Assembly: GCA_946894095.1 (NCBI GenBank)
Contig: OX335651.1
Coordinates: 1,758,501 to 1,822,500, forward strand
Length of the DNA stretch: 64,000 nt
Source of the DNA: Incurvaria masculella
Taxonomy: Eukaryota; Arthropoda; Insecta; Lepidoptera; Incurvariidae
Direction: 5' to 3'
Shown here: positions 52,471 to 61,702 of the stretch, one piece after another
Numbering within the stretch: the first letter of the stretch is position 1
Layout: the number at the start of each line of letters is the position of its first letter
Program-made: the position numbers and the translations under genes
Notes under the pieces: model-generated
What the model was told of the DNA's origin: nothing
Seen by the model: the letters and a program-made list of their open reading frames with translations, nothing else
Databases searched by the model: none

Positions 52471-53035
52471 TTAAAGCATTATTTAACTGTAGGTGTTGGT
52501 CAGAATCTCTTTCAGGAATCTTATTCGTATATGGTTGCTCTCAAACCATTGTGCTCTTAATTTTCTGTAGGTGGTAGCATTTAAAGTGTTATATTATATA
52601 GTTTTTTTTTAGCTGTAAGAATAATAATGTATTTTGTATTTTGACTCTTTGTTTACAGGTCACTGTAGTAGTTCATGACAGAAGTAATCGTATTAAAACT
52701 AAATCGTACAGAGCTTTCACAACTTTTTCATGTTGCCACTGGAGTAGTGCATCGCTTTAAGGTCCCTACTTGCGGCGACGCTGGGTTCGGGTCTCCTCTT
52801 TCCCTAAAATATGGTCGATAGAGGCGATGGCTGTGCCTGGCGTGATGCTCGTGAACGGGTGCTGTTTGTGGGGACTGGCTTGCTCCAATTGGCAACATTC
52901 TAGATGGCGGGCATCGTCTTTACTAATAAACTGATATTTGTCATGAACTGTTGCATATGACATGAATTGCTGATTCTCTTCAATTCATATTAATTTAGCG
53001 TGTTTATCTGTGAGTCTAAATACTTTTGTAAATTT
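52471..53035. other. Unassigned stretch
   Basis: No gene recognised. TGTAGGTGGTAGCATTTAAA near 52567 resembles a fragment of the SINE-A body. Confidence 0.35.
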
Positions 53036-53195
53036 AGACTAAGTGGACGTTGAAAAAAAAAACCAGCGGAGTTTCTTTCCAGTTCTTCTTCGCTGGGATT
53101 TTCCCGAACTGGCTAATGATAAAATATTGACAAATCCGAGTGCAGTGTACTGTCTATGGATGATGAATAAACAATAAACCACAATAAACAACAAT
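53036..53195 (+). mobile_element. Orphan 3' end (family S), copy 3
   Basis: CGGAGTTTCTTTCCAGTTCT, TCTTCGCTGGGATTTTCCCG, CCGAGTGCAGTGTACTGTC and AATAAACAATAAA tail. Best-preserved copy of the family. Confidence 0.6.
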
Positions 53196-53202
53196 GTAAC
53201 TA

Positions 53203-53275
53203 TGCTCATAAAGGGAAGGTCTCGGCATTGACGGTGGGTGTAATATTTAGCCATCCACGTTCAGTTACTTGAAAA
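53203..53275 (+). mobile_element. SINE-A tail fragment
   Basis: CTCATAAAGGGAAGGTCTCG and TATTTAGCCATCCACGTTCA match the last part of the SINE-A body and tail. Confidence 0.6.
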
Positions 53276-54022
53276 CAATTAGAGGATTGGTATTTCTTAC
53301 ATGTTCCCAATTCTGTGGTGGAGACGGTTTTAGCAAGGATTTAACCTTTACTGCACACGTCTTTAATGAAAGCTATATCTGACTTCCCGATTTTTTTTAC
53401 AGTATTAAGGCGACTCTGAGCACCTTTATTGAAGCAAAGCATACAATTTTCGGGGATGGCCAAGAGACACGAAAGTGTAGAAAATAACCAGGCTGGTATC
53501 CACGGAAGTGCACATGACTGAGTTTCCAGAAGGACATTTCCTCATGGAAAGCTAGCCGGCACCGCCTCACTACATAAAATACATTATTCAATTTAGGTAG
53601 GCATCAACCCAAACGTCGAGCTGCTATAGGTATAACATTGCATACTCGATGCAGCATACTTACGAAACGGAGTGTGCAGCGTATATCTAGATTTGCACAG
53701 GCTTGTGAAGGCTTAGTGTGATTTTGTATAATTAAATGAATATTAGAAGCTTACTATCGAAATAAAACAATATACTTGATTTAGGTGTCGAGGGATATTA
53801 TTTGGTATCTAGATCACTAACACAGAATACTGCTTACGGAACTACAGCGTGGGTTCCGGCACTAAAAAAGAAAACAGTTGTATTTCTTTGCGTCTCCTAT
53901 AATGCGACTAAGGCATTGTCGTTAGTAATTTGGATTCCACTTAGAACTCTAGGGTTAGTGCCGCCCGCCTTGGTGGCGAGTTCTCTATCCAGTCCATCCA
54001 TCCAGATCTGTCATCATTTTTT
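53276..54022. other. Unassigned stretch
   Basis: No gene or repeat recognised. The 81-codon ORF at 53802-54047 runs into a SINE-A and is spurious. Confidence 0.35.
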
Positions 54023-54432
54023 TATGCAACCTGACATGGATGGCTAATACCACACAACTACCGTTATGATATTAGCCCAATACACCACATTCGCGAAGGA
54101 ATTAGGTGCCATGCCAGGACCTTCCCTTCATGAGCGCGGCTGCATTGAACTGGATGGAAAAAGGGCCAATTTTTCATTGCCGCTTCGACCTTCTTTTCAT
54201 CCAATGCGATGGTACCAATCCGGGCGAGCTTAAACTCTACGACCTATTAGGGGAAGGGGACACCCACAGTTTTACATGGATTCCGAACCATGGAGCAGCT
54301 CGCATTTGTGACGAAATGCACTTATCTAACTCAGGATGAGAAAGGAAGTGGTGCATGAACGGGGCGAGGATTTGAACCCGGACCTCTAGTATGCTAGTCT
54401 AGTCCCCGCGCCACTAGGCTACGAGCCGCTCT
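54023..54432 (-). mobile_element. SINE-A, best-preserved tRNA-type head
   Basis: On the minus strand the head reads GAGCGGCTCGTAGCCTAGTG (A box TAGCCTAGTGGC, 54410-54421) and has a perfect B box GGTTCAAATCC (54368-54378). A spacer (GCACCACTTCC to CGAGCTGCTCC) leads to the shared body at TGGTTCGGAATCCATG and the tail GCCATCCATGTCAGGTTGC. Confidence 0.92.
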
Positions 54433-54933
54433 ACACAGCAGTTCCACCTTTTCAATTCCCCCTTCCGTTGCAGTACTTTTACGATTCACCCGATGCAGCG
54501 GCGAGAGTGTATCGCGCCGCGGTGACATCACACCGCCGACAAGAATGGCGACAGACGGCGCTGCCTGGGCGGAACACGGCGGGACACCTCTCACCCGGCA
54601 AGTTGCGAGATACACATCAAAATAACAATAAAGTTTTGTCAACCGGCGCGGCCGAAGCGGGGAGGGGGGGGGCAGACTTGTGCAACAGAGCACTGACAGA
54701 CGAGAGCATGCTGATTTACTGAGCGCGGACGGCAATGGCGGCGGGGCGGGCGTGCGGGATTCGCTGTTTGAACGATGGACAGCAACGCCTTCGAAGCCAC
54801 ATCTCTCATTTATAACCATAAATTGTCTAAATTGTGTGTGTTTTTTATATGTTTTATTTAAGATATGGTAGGCTGCATGCGACATACTTATCCGCCGTAC
54901 TATAACTTGGATGCCTTAAGGGGGTGTAAGCAC
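54433..54933 (-). other. CpG-rich patch with minus-strand ORF
   Basis: CpG-rich at about 54500-54760. A 163-codon minus-strand ORF (54394-54885) crosses it, but its last residues lie in SINE-A and no domain is seen. Possible host first exon or promoter. Confidence 0.3.
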
Positions 54934-55277
54934 CTGAGTTCTCACCGAAATTGGCGTTTACGGCAAACCGATCGACTGGCGTTTTCTCCAAACTCCATAC
55001 AAGTTTTTACTAGATATTCTGTGGTTTTACTTCTTCAAGCTGTCAAAGTCAAACGCGGACTTCCGATTTGTATGAAAACGCGGAGTGGACGTAAACGGCA
55101 ACGTCGACGTATTTACGGCAACGTTGAGTAAGCTGTCAAATCAAGCTCGGACTCGCAAATGTTAGTTCGCTTAACGCCCGCTGCGCGCGCTCATCAATTT
55201 CTCCATACATTTGAAAACGCCAGTCGATCGGTTTGCCGTAACGCCAATTTAGGTGACAACTTAGACTACCGGCTCTG
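54934..55277 (+). mobile_element. TIR-345 element, copy 3 (extended TIRs)
   Basis: Left AATTGGCGTTTACGGCAAAC through GATCGACTGGCGTTTT, and right AAACGCCAGTCGATCGG through TTTGCCGTAACGCCAATTTA, are complementary over about 50 bp, longer than in copies 2 and 4. The interior matches copy 2. Confidence 0.85.
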
Positions 55278-55291
55278 ATTGCAATCAGTAC

Positions 55292-55614
55292 CATAAGGAC
55301 GTAAGTAAAATAACATTTATTTATATTTATAAATTAGTACAACAAATTTAAATAATAAAAAAGTACATTTGTAGCATGGTGGTCTAGCCATAATTTAAAG
55401 ACAAAATTGTAAGACCCCGTTGCTTTGATTGCTTTAACGGGGTAGATATGCATAAAAAATTATATAAAAAGTTTGAACAAATAATGGAAGCCATGTAATT
55501 TTATGTTTAAAATACAGCTAAACAATTAATTCATATTTCATCTTTTCGTAATGAAAAAATCAGTTGTAGGTATATTTAAAAATAATAACATGTGCTTTTA
55601 CTTACGCCCTTATG
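55292..55614. mobile_element. MITE with 19-bp TIRs
   Basis: CATAAGGACGTAAGTAAAA (55292-55310) and TTTTACTTACGCCCTTATG (55596-55614) are inverted repeats with one mismatch; AT-rich interior. It lies about 15 bp after TIR-345 copy 3. Confidence 0.75.
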
Positions 55615-57054
55615 TAATCGAATGTAATCCGGTGCTAACACCCCCTTGAAAGGAACGTAACGTCAAAAATCTCCTGTCAAGCCAACAGACATTCGGATCT
55701 TTCTTTGTGTCCGTCTTTCTCTCTCTATCCATTTTTCACGCTTTTATCGGACGCATCCATTTAGCAGGATATTCTCGCAAACGAAAATAAACATACAGAC
55801 TCGTGCCTTCAACGAGCCGCCTACGGCATGGTTCTTGGCACACCGGTCTGGTACCTACTCACATACCGGACATCTGGATGGCTCCACTCACCGCACCGGT
55901 CGCGTATTTAGTAAACACCGCTTAAAAAAAAAAAAAAAATTTTACGTTTTCTTTTGCCTTTTAAGCCTTTAAAGACTGTTACAACACGCTTTATGTGTAT
56001 GTATAACGAATCACATCTGAAAATGTACCTAGTATATAAATATATCCACTCATTATTCATTAATAGCTACAAGTTTTGATAAATTGCTTTTAAATTTGTA
56101 CTGGTGAATAGGAAAAGAGTCAACAAGATTATATTTTGGGACGCATATGTCAATGACATAATATTAACATTAAAGATATCAGCAAATAAAAAAATAAGTA
56201 TAAGCTATTGAATTGTTTTGTTTTTTTTTTGGTTAAAAAATGGGGATTGTCTATTTTTATAAAAAAAAATCTAGCAGATAACCCTCGTGCTATGATAATT
56301 TCGTAACACATTCCAGGACATTTACTTTGACGCACACACACATGTAGCCACATTGAACTCGACAGTAAAATATTTTTCAAGTGGTGTTCGATTCTTTTCG
56401 TGTTCATTCGTTTATTTTTCTCCATTGATAATAATTGATAATTCAAGATTTTGGCTCCACACGCATGAATATATTCCCATATGAGATCCGGACCATCACT
56501 TAAAATAAACCTGCGAAGGAATCAACCCGTGTGGAGTGTAGGGAGTTTTACATTATTTTTAGATGGGTTCCGAACCATAAATTGTCCTTCATTCTCAATA
56601 AAAATGCCTATTTCGATATCAGAAAAGGTCCACAACCTTGGTGCTGCCTCTAGTGTTTGAAAGAGGAAAGACCACAGAGGTCACAAGGCCGATTTTTTTT
56701 ACAATATGTTAAAAATTGTTTCAATTAACTTTATCACCAGTACTAAAATCGTTATATAAAAAACTTGATGAAGTCTGTATGCGCCTTAACAAATGGCCAA
56801 CGGTCTCGAACCATTTGTAATTTCACGTGTGTCATACGCTCTATCTCACCGGTTGAATGCACTTCGTAATGACCTGACTTGCTTTCTACAATCGAAGAGC
56901 ACTGCGATGCGTCCAGAGCGCTGCATCGGCAATAATGATAATGACATTTCGCTGTGGGTTTGAACATAATCACTTGAGGTGATTTGAAATGCTCGCTAGT
57001 TCTTCAACTAAATTAAAGAGTCGAAAAACATCTCTTTTACGCATCATCCCGCAG
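55615..57054. other. Unassigned stretch
   Basis: It has an A tract at about 55925-55939. A badly decayed SINE-A may lie at about 56300-56690 (TTCCAGGACATT, AGCCACATTGAACTCGACAG, GGGTTCCGAACCATAAATTG). No gene is recognised. Confidence 0.35.
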
Positions 57055-57185
57055 AATCAAATCAAATTTAAAAAAAATATTGCACTTTAATCGTACACAA
57101 TGGCAGGACTTAATGCCTAAGGCATTTTCCGCCAGTCTACCCTTTTAACATAATGAGACAAGGGTAGGTACAATAAAACAGAGTC
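57055..57185 (-). mobile_element. LINE 3' end (CR1/Jockey-group type)
   Basis: On the minus strand: GACTGGCGGAAAATGCC, TTAGGCATTAAGTCCTGCCA, TTGTGTACGATTAAAGTGCA and an ATTTGATTTG tail. The layout parallels the CR1-like 3' end at 2740-2917. Confidence 0.65.
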
Positions 57186-57472
57186 GTGACAAACAAATTT
57201 AAAATAAAGCATATTAACAATTATAATATATAACAAAAATAAAATTTCACATTTTTTTATGTATTTGCATATTAAAATTTATACACAGAAGTAAGAAAAA
57301 ATTAATGTACACATGTGCATCCACAGAATCCGTACACCTATGTTAAACGATTCAGTGAGATTTATATCACTGCTGATGTTATTTTACTTCGCACTGTGAG
57401 AATATTTCGAAAAGGAAATTACCATGCATTTAGCATTGTTTTATAAAACAAAATGATCAATAACTATTATTC
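57186..57472. other. Unassigned stretch
   Basis: AT-rich, no recognised feature. Confidence 0.35.
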
Positions 57473-57679
57473 CGGGAGGTCACGACATTTTTGGTCACGA
57501 TAATGTAAATGGCTGAATTTGGGTTCACAGGTTAGATACCAACCCTCTGATGCTAAATGTGTAAGTCTGCCTGTGCCAAGTGGTTGCGTTCTATAGATTG
57601 GCTACATAAAATAGATGTTGATATGTACATGCTGATGAATATACTGATTGATTAGAAACATTGATAGGAATGGGACATG

Positions 57680-57895
57680 TATGTATGTATAATCGACCGT
57701 GAAGCAAGGACACATTAATTGAAGAAAGAGCCCAGTAAAAAGAACTACTTTACGAATATACTGCAAGGCTGGACCCGAACCAGCAAAACATACCATTCGC
57801 GGGTATTGCGTCTACCAATTTCGCCACCTGCTGTATACCCATAATTTGGAATTCTCCTACAGTCCCTCTTCCCGCAATGAATGCCTCCTACTAAC
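57680..57895 (-). mobile_element. SINE-B with intact tRNA-like head
   Basis: On the minus strand: GGGACTGTAGGAGAATTCCA upstream, the tRNA-like unit at 57761-57833, a linker (TATTCGTAAAGTAG, TTACTGGGCTCTTTC) and tail TTAATGTGTCCTTGCTTCAC GGTC. Related copies lie at 44.3-44.85 and 10.2-10.3 kb. It is presumably pol III-transcribed and LINE-mobilised. Confidence 0.75.
57761..57833 (-). other. 73-nt tRNA-like cloverleaf inside SINE-B
   Basis: On the minus strand the sequence divides into acceptor CAGCAGG / CTTGCAG (6 of 7 pairs), TG, D stem GCG/CGC with loop AAATTGGTAGA, anticodon stem ATACC/GGTAT with loop CGCGAAT, variable GTTTT, and T stem GCTGG/CCAGC with loop TTCGGGT. The loop lacks U33 and the T loop lacks A58, so it is not expected to be a working tRNA. 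The D-arm GGTGGCGAAATTGGTAGACG looks more like bacterial tRNA-Leu than eukaryotic tRNA. Confidence 0.7.
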
Positions 57896-58044
57896 ACAGT
57901 GTTTAAGATTATACCTACATACATTGATTTAACGCTTCATCTGCGTTGCGGACATTGACTGCAAAGATTGAACAATCAAACATATTGCCGTCATCACCAA
58001 AATCGTATTTGGCATCAGACGCTAGAGCCAGTCCTAGGTTGACT

Positions 58045-58138
58045 TAAGTAAATATACTTTTTCGTACTAAGCAGGTACGTCGCTTATTCCAAGGAATAAG
58101 CGACGTATCTGCTTAGTACGAAAAAGTATATTTACTTA
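58045..58138. repeat. 94-bp near-perfect palindrome
   Basis: Two 46-bp arms (starting TAAGTAAATATACTTTTTCG) flank an AA loop at 58091-58092, with one mismatch. It occupies the right end of the block inserted in TIR-600 copy 5. Confidence 0.95.
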
Positions 58139-58593
58139 GAAACATTGATACTTATTAATTATACAACAATAACCAGTCGATTTGTAAATTAAATACTTAA
58201 TTATACCTAAAGTTATAACTGTAACCTAAATCGAAATACGAAATGCAACCAGAGATTTGTTTAGTTTTTGTATTGCTAGCCAAGTATGTTCTGCTACTTT
58301 CATGCTTCGTCATTTGTATCCATTTACCTTATCATATTTATGTTTTGTCACCATAACTACTTTTTCAGGCGCCTTATCTACTTAACGCAACCACTTGGAA
58401 CAGGCAGACTGACACATTTAGCTTCAGAGGGTTGGTCTTTATCCCGTGAACGCCGTTTCAGCCATTTACGTTATCGTTACCATTTTTGTCGCGCCCTTCT
58501 AGTCTATATATAGGTCTATTTACTATATCCCCAGATAGGACCTGAACCATCCTGTGAGATTTCCAAAAGCACTGCACTCGGAACTTTACATGA

Positions 58594-58983
58594 CTGGGCT
58601 CAAAACCAAAGCTTGTGCCAGAGGAAAGCAAACCAGGACTAAAGCACGCCAAGGCCCTTATAATGGAATTTTCCCAGAAAAGAGCATTCGAGCTAACCAT
58701 CCTAAGCCGAAATCAACTCAGAGTAATTACCAGAGCTCTAACAGGTCACTGTAACCTTAACAAACACCTGCACAGGATGAGGTTGACAGGTACAGATTTA
58801 TGCAGGTTCTGTCTTGAACAAGAGGAGACTCCAAGCCACCTTCTGTGCGACTGTGGACCACTTATTCATAAAATAAATGCCATCCTTGGGGAATAATTAC
58901 TAGACCTAGATGAAATCAAAGTCATCACACCTCGAAAATTCCTGCACTTCCTGAAGGAGGCAGGAGTTGAGGGTGAACTGTAA
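58594..58983 (+). pseudogene. LINE RNase H-region C-terminus with zinc knuckle
   Basis: The frame reads LSRNQLRVITRALTGHCNLN, KHLHRMRLTG, then CRFCLEQEETPSHLLCDC (CCHC-type knuckle), an in-frame TAA at 58894-58896, then LLDLDEIKVITPRKFLHFLK and EAGVEGEL with a stop at 58981-58983. This is the C-terminal end of an RNase H-bearing non-LTR retrotransposon (R1/I/LOA-like group; exact clade not decided). Premature stop and 5' truncation make it dead. A GCGGGCTTAAAAGCCCGC hairpin follows in the 3' UTR at about 59026-59043. Confidence 0.85.
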
Positions 58984-59069
58984 GAAGGGAAAAATCACAA
59001 TAGATCTGTAAAGGTCGCAGTGACAGCGGGCTTAAAAGCCCGCAGCCGCAGCCCAACTTCAAATAATAA

Positions 59070-59740
59070 TATAGGTGTGACATTTCAACAGACGTAAAAT
59101 AAGGTTAATGGGTGAGACTACATTTTTGTCCAACTTTTTCTACAGGATGTTAACGGGTTTACGGAGGTATAACAATAATAAAAATGATAACCAATTATTG
59201 ATTGACCTTCACGTAAGCTTTGTGCGTAAGTATAAACATAGTATGGATGGACACATTGCCCTTGTGAACATTTGTATGGTGACAGTTAACCTGTTAATAA
59301 TTGCAATATTAACTGTACTTCATTCGAAAGCCCATGGGCGAGCTCGCGTTACGAAATGTGTGTCGCAAGCGCGCTGTCTGAATTAAATCAAAATTCACTC
59401 AAGCTTCTGCCATTAGTCAGTTATTGCCCACGTTAATAAAACCGAGCGCGAAGGCTATATAGATATAGGTGCCGCAGAGAATAAAGCTTTTGTAACGGAT
59501 CGGACCGCGGCGTTGGCATTTACAATACAGCGGTGGCAGTTCAACAATTTGCCCAATATTACGAGTCACTTGAACTTTAAGCTCTAGCTAGGTAGCTCAT
59601 TTGTTGCCTTGTTACAATGTGAGCTTCGGCCTAAAGTAGGTCGTTAGTTATTTGTTGCACATGTTTGCGATCGTGAAAATATGTTGTTCGGTTGATCGAC
59701 AAGACTGAACAACACATTGTCGTCCGAAGCTGGTCAGCAA
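59070..59740. other. Unassigned stretch
   Basis: No gene or repeat recognised; the 92-codon ORF at 59108-59386 has no identifiable domain. Confidence 0.35.
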
Positions 59741-59917
59741 GCCTATTCCCGGAATTCTGTAATCAGGAATCAGAAATCCTGCGTCTAGAAATATTGTATG
59801 GTCGTTTTTGACCGAAAACCTGGATTAAATTGAAATACTATGCTCCGGAATCTTTCGTAAAGAAAATCGCTATGAAAACCGCTATAAATTCCTGATCACG
59901 GAATTCCAGGAATAGGC
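59741..59917. mobile_element. MITE with roughly 30-bp TIRs
   Basis: GCCTATTCCCGGAATTCTGT (from 59741) and ACGGAATTCCAGGAATAGGC (to 59917) are inverted repeats with about three mismatches over 30 bp. 177 bp, non-coding. Confidence 0.8.
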
Positions 59918-60099
59918 CTGCTGCTGGCTTTCCACTATGAGGTGCCAGACTACACAAGCTTTCGAACTTTCTCGAGGGCTGCGAGAACAGGCCGGCTTCC
60001 TCACATTAGCACTGTTCGCAAGCGGTACGCGCCTGAAGATGAAGGCGCCCAAGATGCCGAGGCTTCGCATCGGATGGAAACCCTGACGTGCTGGATTCA

Positions 60100-60442
60100 G
60101 AGCTGCTAGTCCCAACTGTCACCTAAACTGGCGTTTACGGAACTTCGAAGTTCCGTAAAAACGTCAAACTCCCTACGAGTTTTTACTAGATATTACGTGG
60201 TTTTACTTCTTCAAGCTGTCAAAGCCAAACTCGGGACTTCCGAATGGTATGAAAACGCAGAGTCGGCGTAAACGGCAACGTCGACGTATTTACGGCAACT
60301 TTGGGTAAGCTGTCAAATCAAACTCGGACTCGCAAATGATAGTTCGCTTAACGCCCACTGCGCGCGCTCTTCAATTTGAAAACGCAAGTCGATCGCTTTG
60401 CTGTAAACGCCAATTTAGGTGACAGCTGGGACTACGGGCTCA
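60100..60442 (+). mobile_element. TIR-345 element, copy 4
   Basis: AGTCCCAACTGTCACCTAAA and TTTAGGTGACAGCTGGGACT termini; the interior CGACGTATTTACGGCAACTT, GATAGTTCGCTTAACGCCC matches copies 2 and 3. Confidence 0.85.
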
Positions 60443-60617
60443 GCTATCTTCAAGGTCTTCTCACTAATCTCGGCACTCGCTGTTCGGCGGCTGCTGGCTG
60501 TTGGCTGGTTTCTCCTCTGCATTGCCGCGGCGGGACACAAAACACGTGGATTTTATGTCGACAAGCGCAATGGCTTCTCTTCTCTTGAAGGCTTAGGTAC
60601 TAAACTAACTTAAACTT

Positions 60618-61630
60618 CTATTCAAATCTACTATTTAAGTGCACACCCTTCTTGAATTTTGATGTTGAGTGTGCAGCTTGTTGGATCACATTTTTATTTA
60701 TCGTCGAATATCCTTGTTCAAAATTATTATATAATTCCTGGTAATTTCTTACATAAATAATTGTTCTCTGTACATACACATCATACAAAGTATGCAATTT
60801 TACGCTTTTAAAGAATGGTGTGCAGTCCCATTTAGAGTATGTTATTATCCGAATTGCTTTCTTTTTAACCGACTTCAAAAAAGGAGGAGGTTATCAATTC
60901 GTCTATATGTTTTTTTTTTATGTTTGTTACCTCATAACTTTTGCCTGGGTGAACCGATTTTGATGATTATTTTTTTAAATGAAAGCTAGTGCTTCCCAAG
61001 TGGTCCCATTTTAATTTGGTTAAGTTCTGACAATGATATCCATGAGAAAATCATATAAGTCTTAAATTTGTATTAAGATTGCGCGACAAATGGACGAATA
61101 ACTCAATATAACGCCAACCGATTTCGGTGATTCTTTTTTTATTGGAAAGGACGTGTACAAATTAGTAAGTGTACTTCAGATTCACTAAAATTAAACAAAT
61201 AAAAAAAAATTAACAAAAAAAATAACCGACTTCAAAGAAAAAGCACTAAAAAGTAAAAGATAATTGCCATTTTTGTAGTTACGATTTTTGTTATTTTTTG
61301 AGTCGGTGTCAGCCAAGGTAGGCAAGGTTCTCTTGATTGGCGCAGCGCGTGCCCGGCTGACGCCGACTCAAAAAAATAACAAAAATCGTAACTACACAAA
61401 AATGGCAATAATTTTTTACTTTTTAGTGCTTTTTCTTTTAAGTCAGTTATTTTTTTGTTGTAAATTTTTTTTGTATTCTAAATAATGAAACCGCTTCCCT
61501 GAAGAACCCCAGAACTCAATGCCATAGGCCATGACGGAGTAGAAATAGCCAAAGTAGGCACTATTTAGTGTATCTAAGTCACATTTAGACAGGTTTCTGA
61601 GGCAAAAACAAGCTTTTTGTCAATTTATCA
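60618..61630 (-). pseudogene. LINE reverse transcriptase fragment split by a hairpin element
   Basis: Reading the minus strand: KACFCLRNLSKCDLDTLNSA then YFGYFYSVMAYGIEFWGSSG (61630 down to about 61470), the hairpin element (61450-60866), then KKKAIRIITYSKWDCTPFFK and SVKLHTLYDVYVQRTIIYVR (60865 down to 60618). YGIEFWG and QKKAIRII are adjacent thumb-region motifs in one RT C-terminus, so the insertion split a single ORF. Upstream RT domains are absent, and in-frame stops precede the fragment. Confidence 0.85.
60866..61450 (-). mobile_element. Hairpin element, copy 3, nested in LINE
   Basis: TAACCGACTTCAAAAAAGGA to CTTTTAAGTCAGTTA, reverse orientation relative to the copies at 7.5 and 27.1 kb. 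The foldback part at about 61215-61450 is intact, including GTTCTCTTGATTGGCGCAGC in the loop. Confidence 0.87.
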
Positions 61631-61702
61631 AAATTTAGTGTATCTAAGTCACATTTAGACAGGTTTCTGAGGCAAAAACAAGCTTTTTGTCAATTTATCA
61701 AA
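61563..61702. repeat. 70-bp tandem duplication (2 copies)
   Basis: ATTTAGTGTATCTAAGTCAC to TTTGTCAATTTATCAAA occurs twice in succession (61563-61632, 61633-61702) with no visible differences, within the upstream end of the RT fragment. Confidence 0.95.

Larger units (their letters stand above)
57473..58512. mobile_element. TIR-600 element, copy 5, interrupted
   Basis: Left arm (GGGAGGTCACGACATTTTTG, GGGTTCACAGGTTAGATACC) from 57473 and right arm (CGCAACCACTTGGAACAGGC to GTCGCGCCCTTCTAGTCTA) ending at about 58508. The centre is interrupted by 57667-58135, bracketed by a perfect 15-bp direct repeat TTAGAAACATTGATA at 57652-57666 and 58136-58150. Confidence 0.87.

Noticed and set aside
54360..54432. 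Host tRNA gene
   Set aside because: A and B boxes are good, but the sequence continues into the SINE-A body, lacks a pol III terminator at the tRNA end, and recurs several times.
54394..54885. 163-codon minus-strand ORF as a host gene
   Set aside because: Its last codons lie in a SINE-A head and its composition follows the CpG-rich patch; no recognisable domain.
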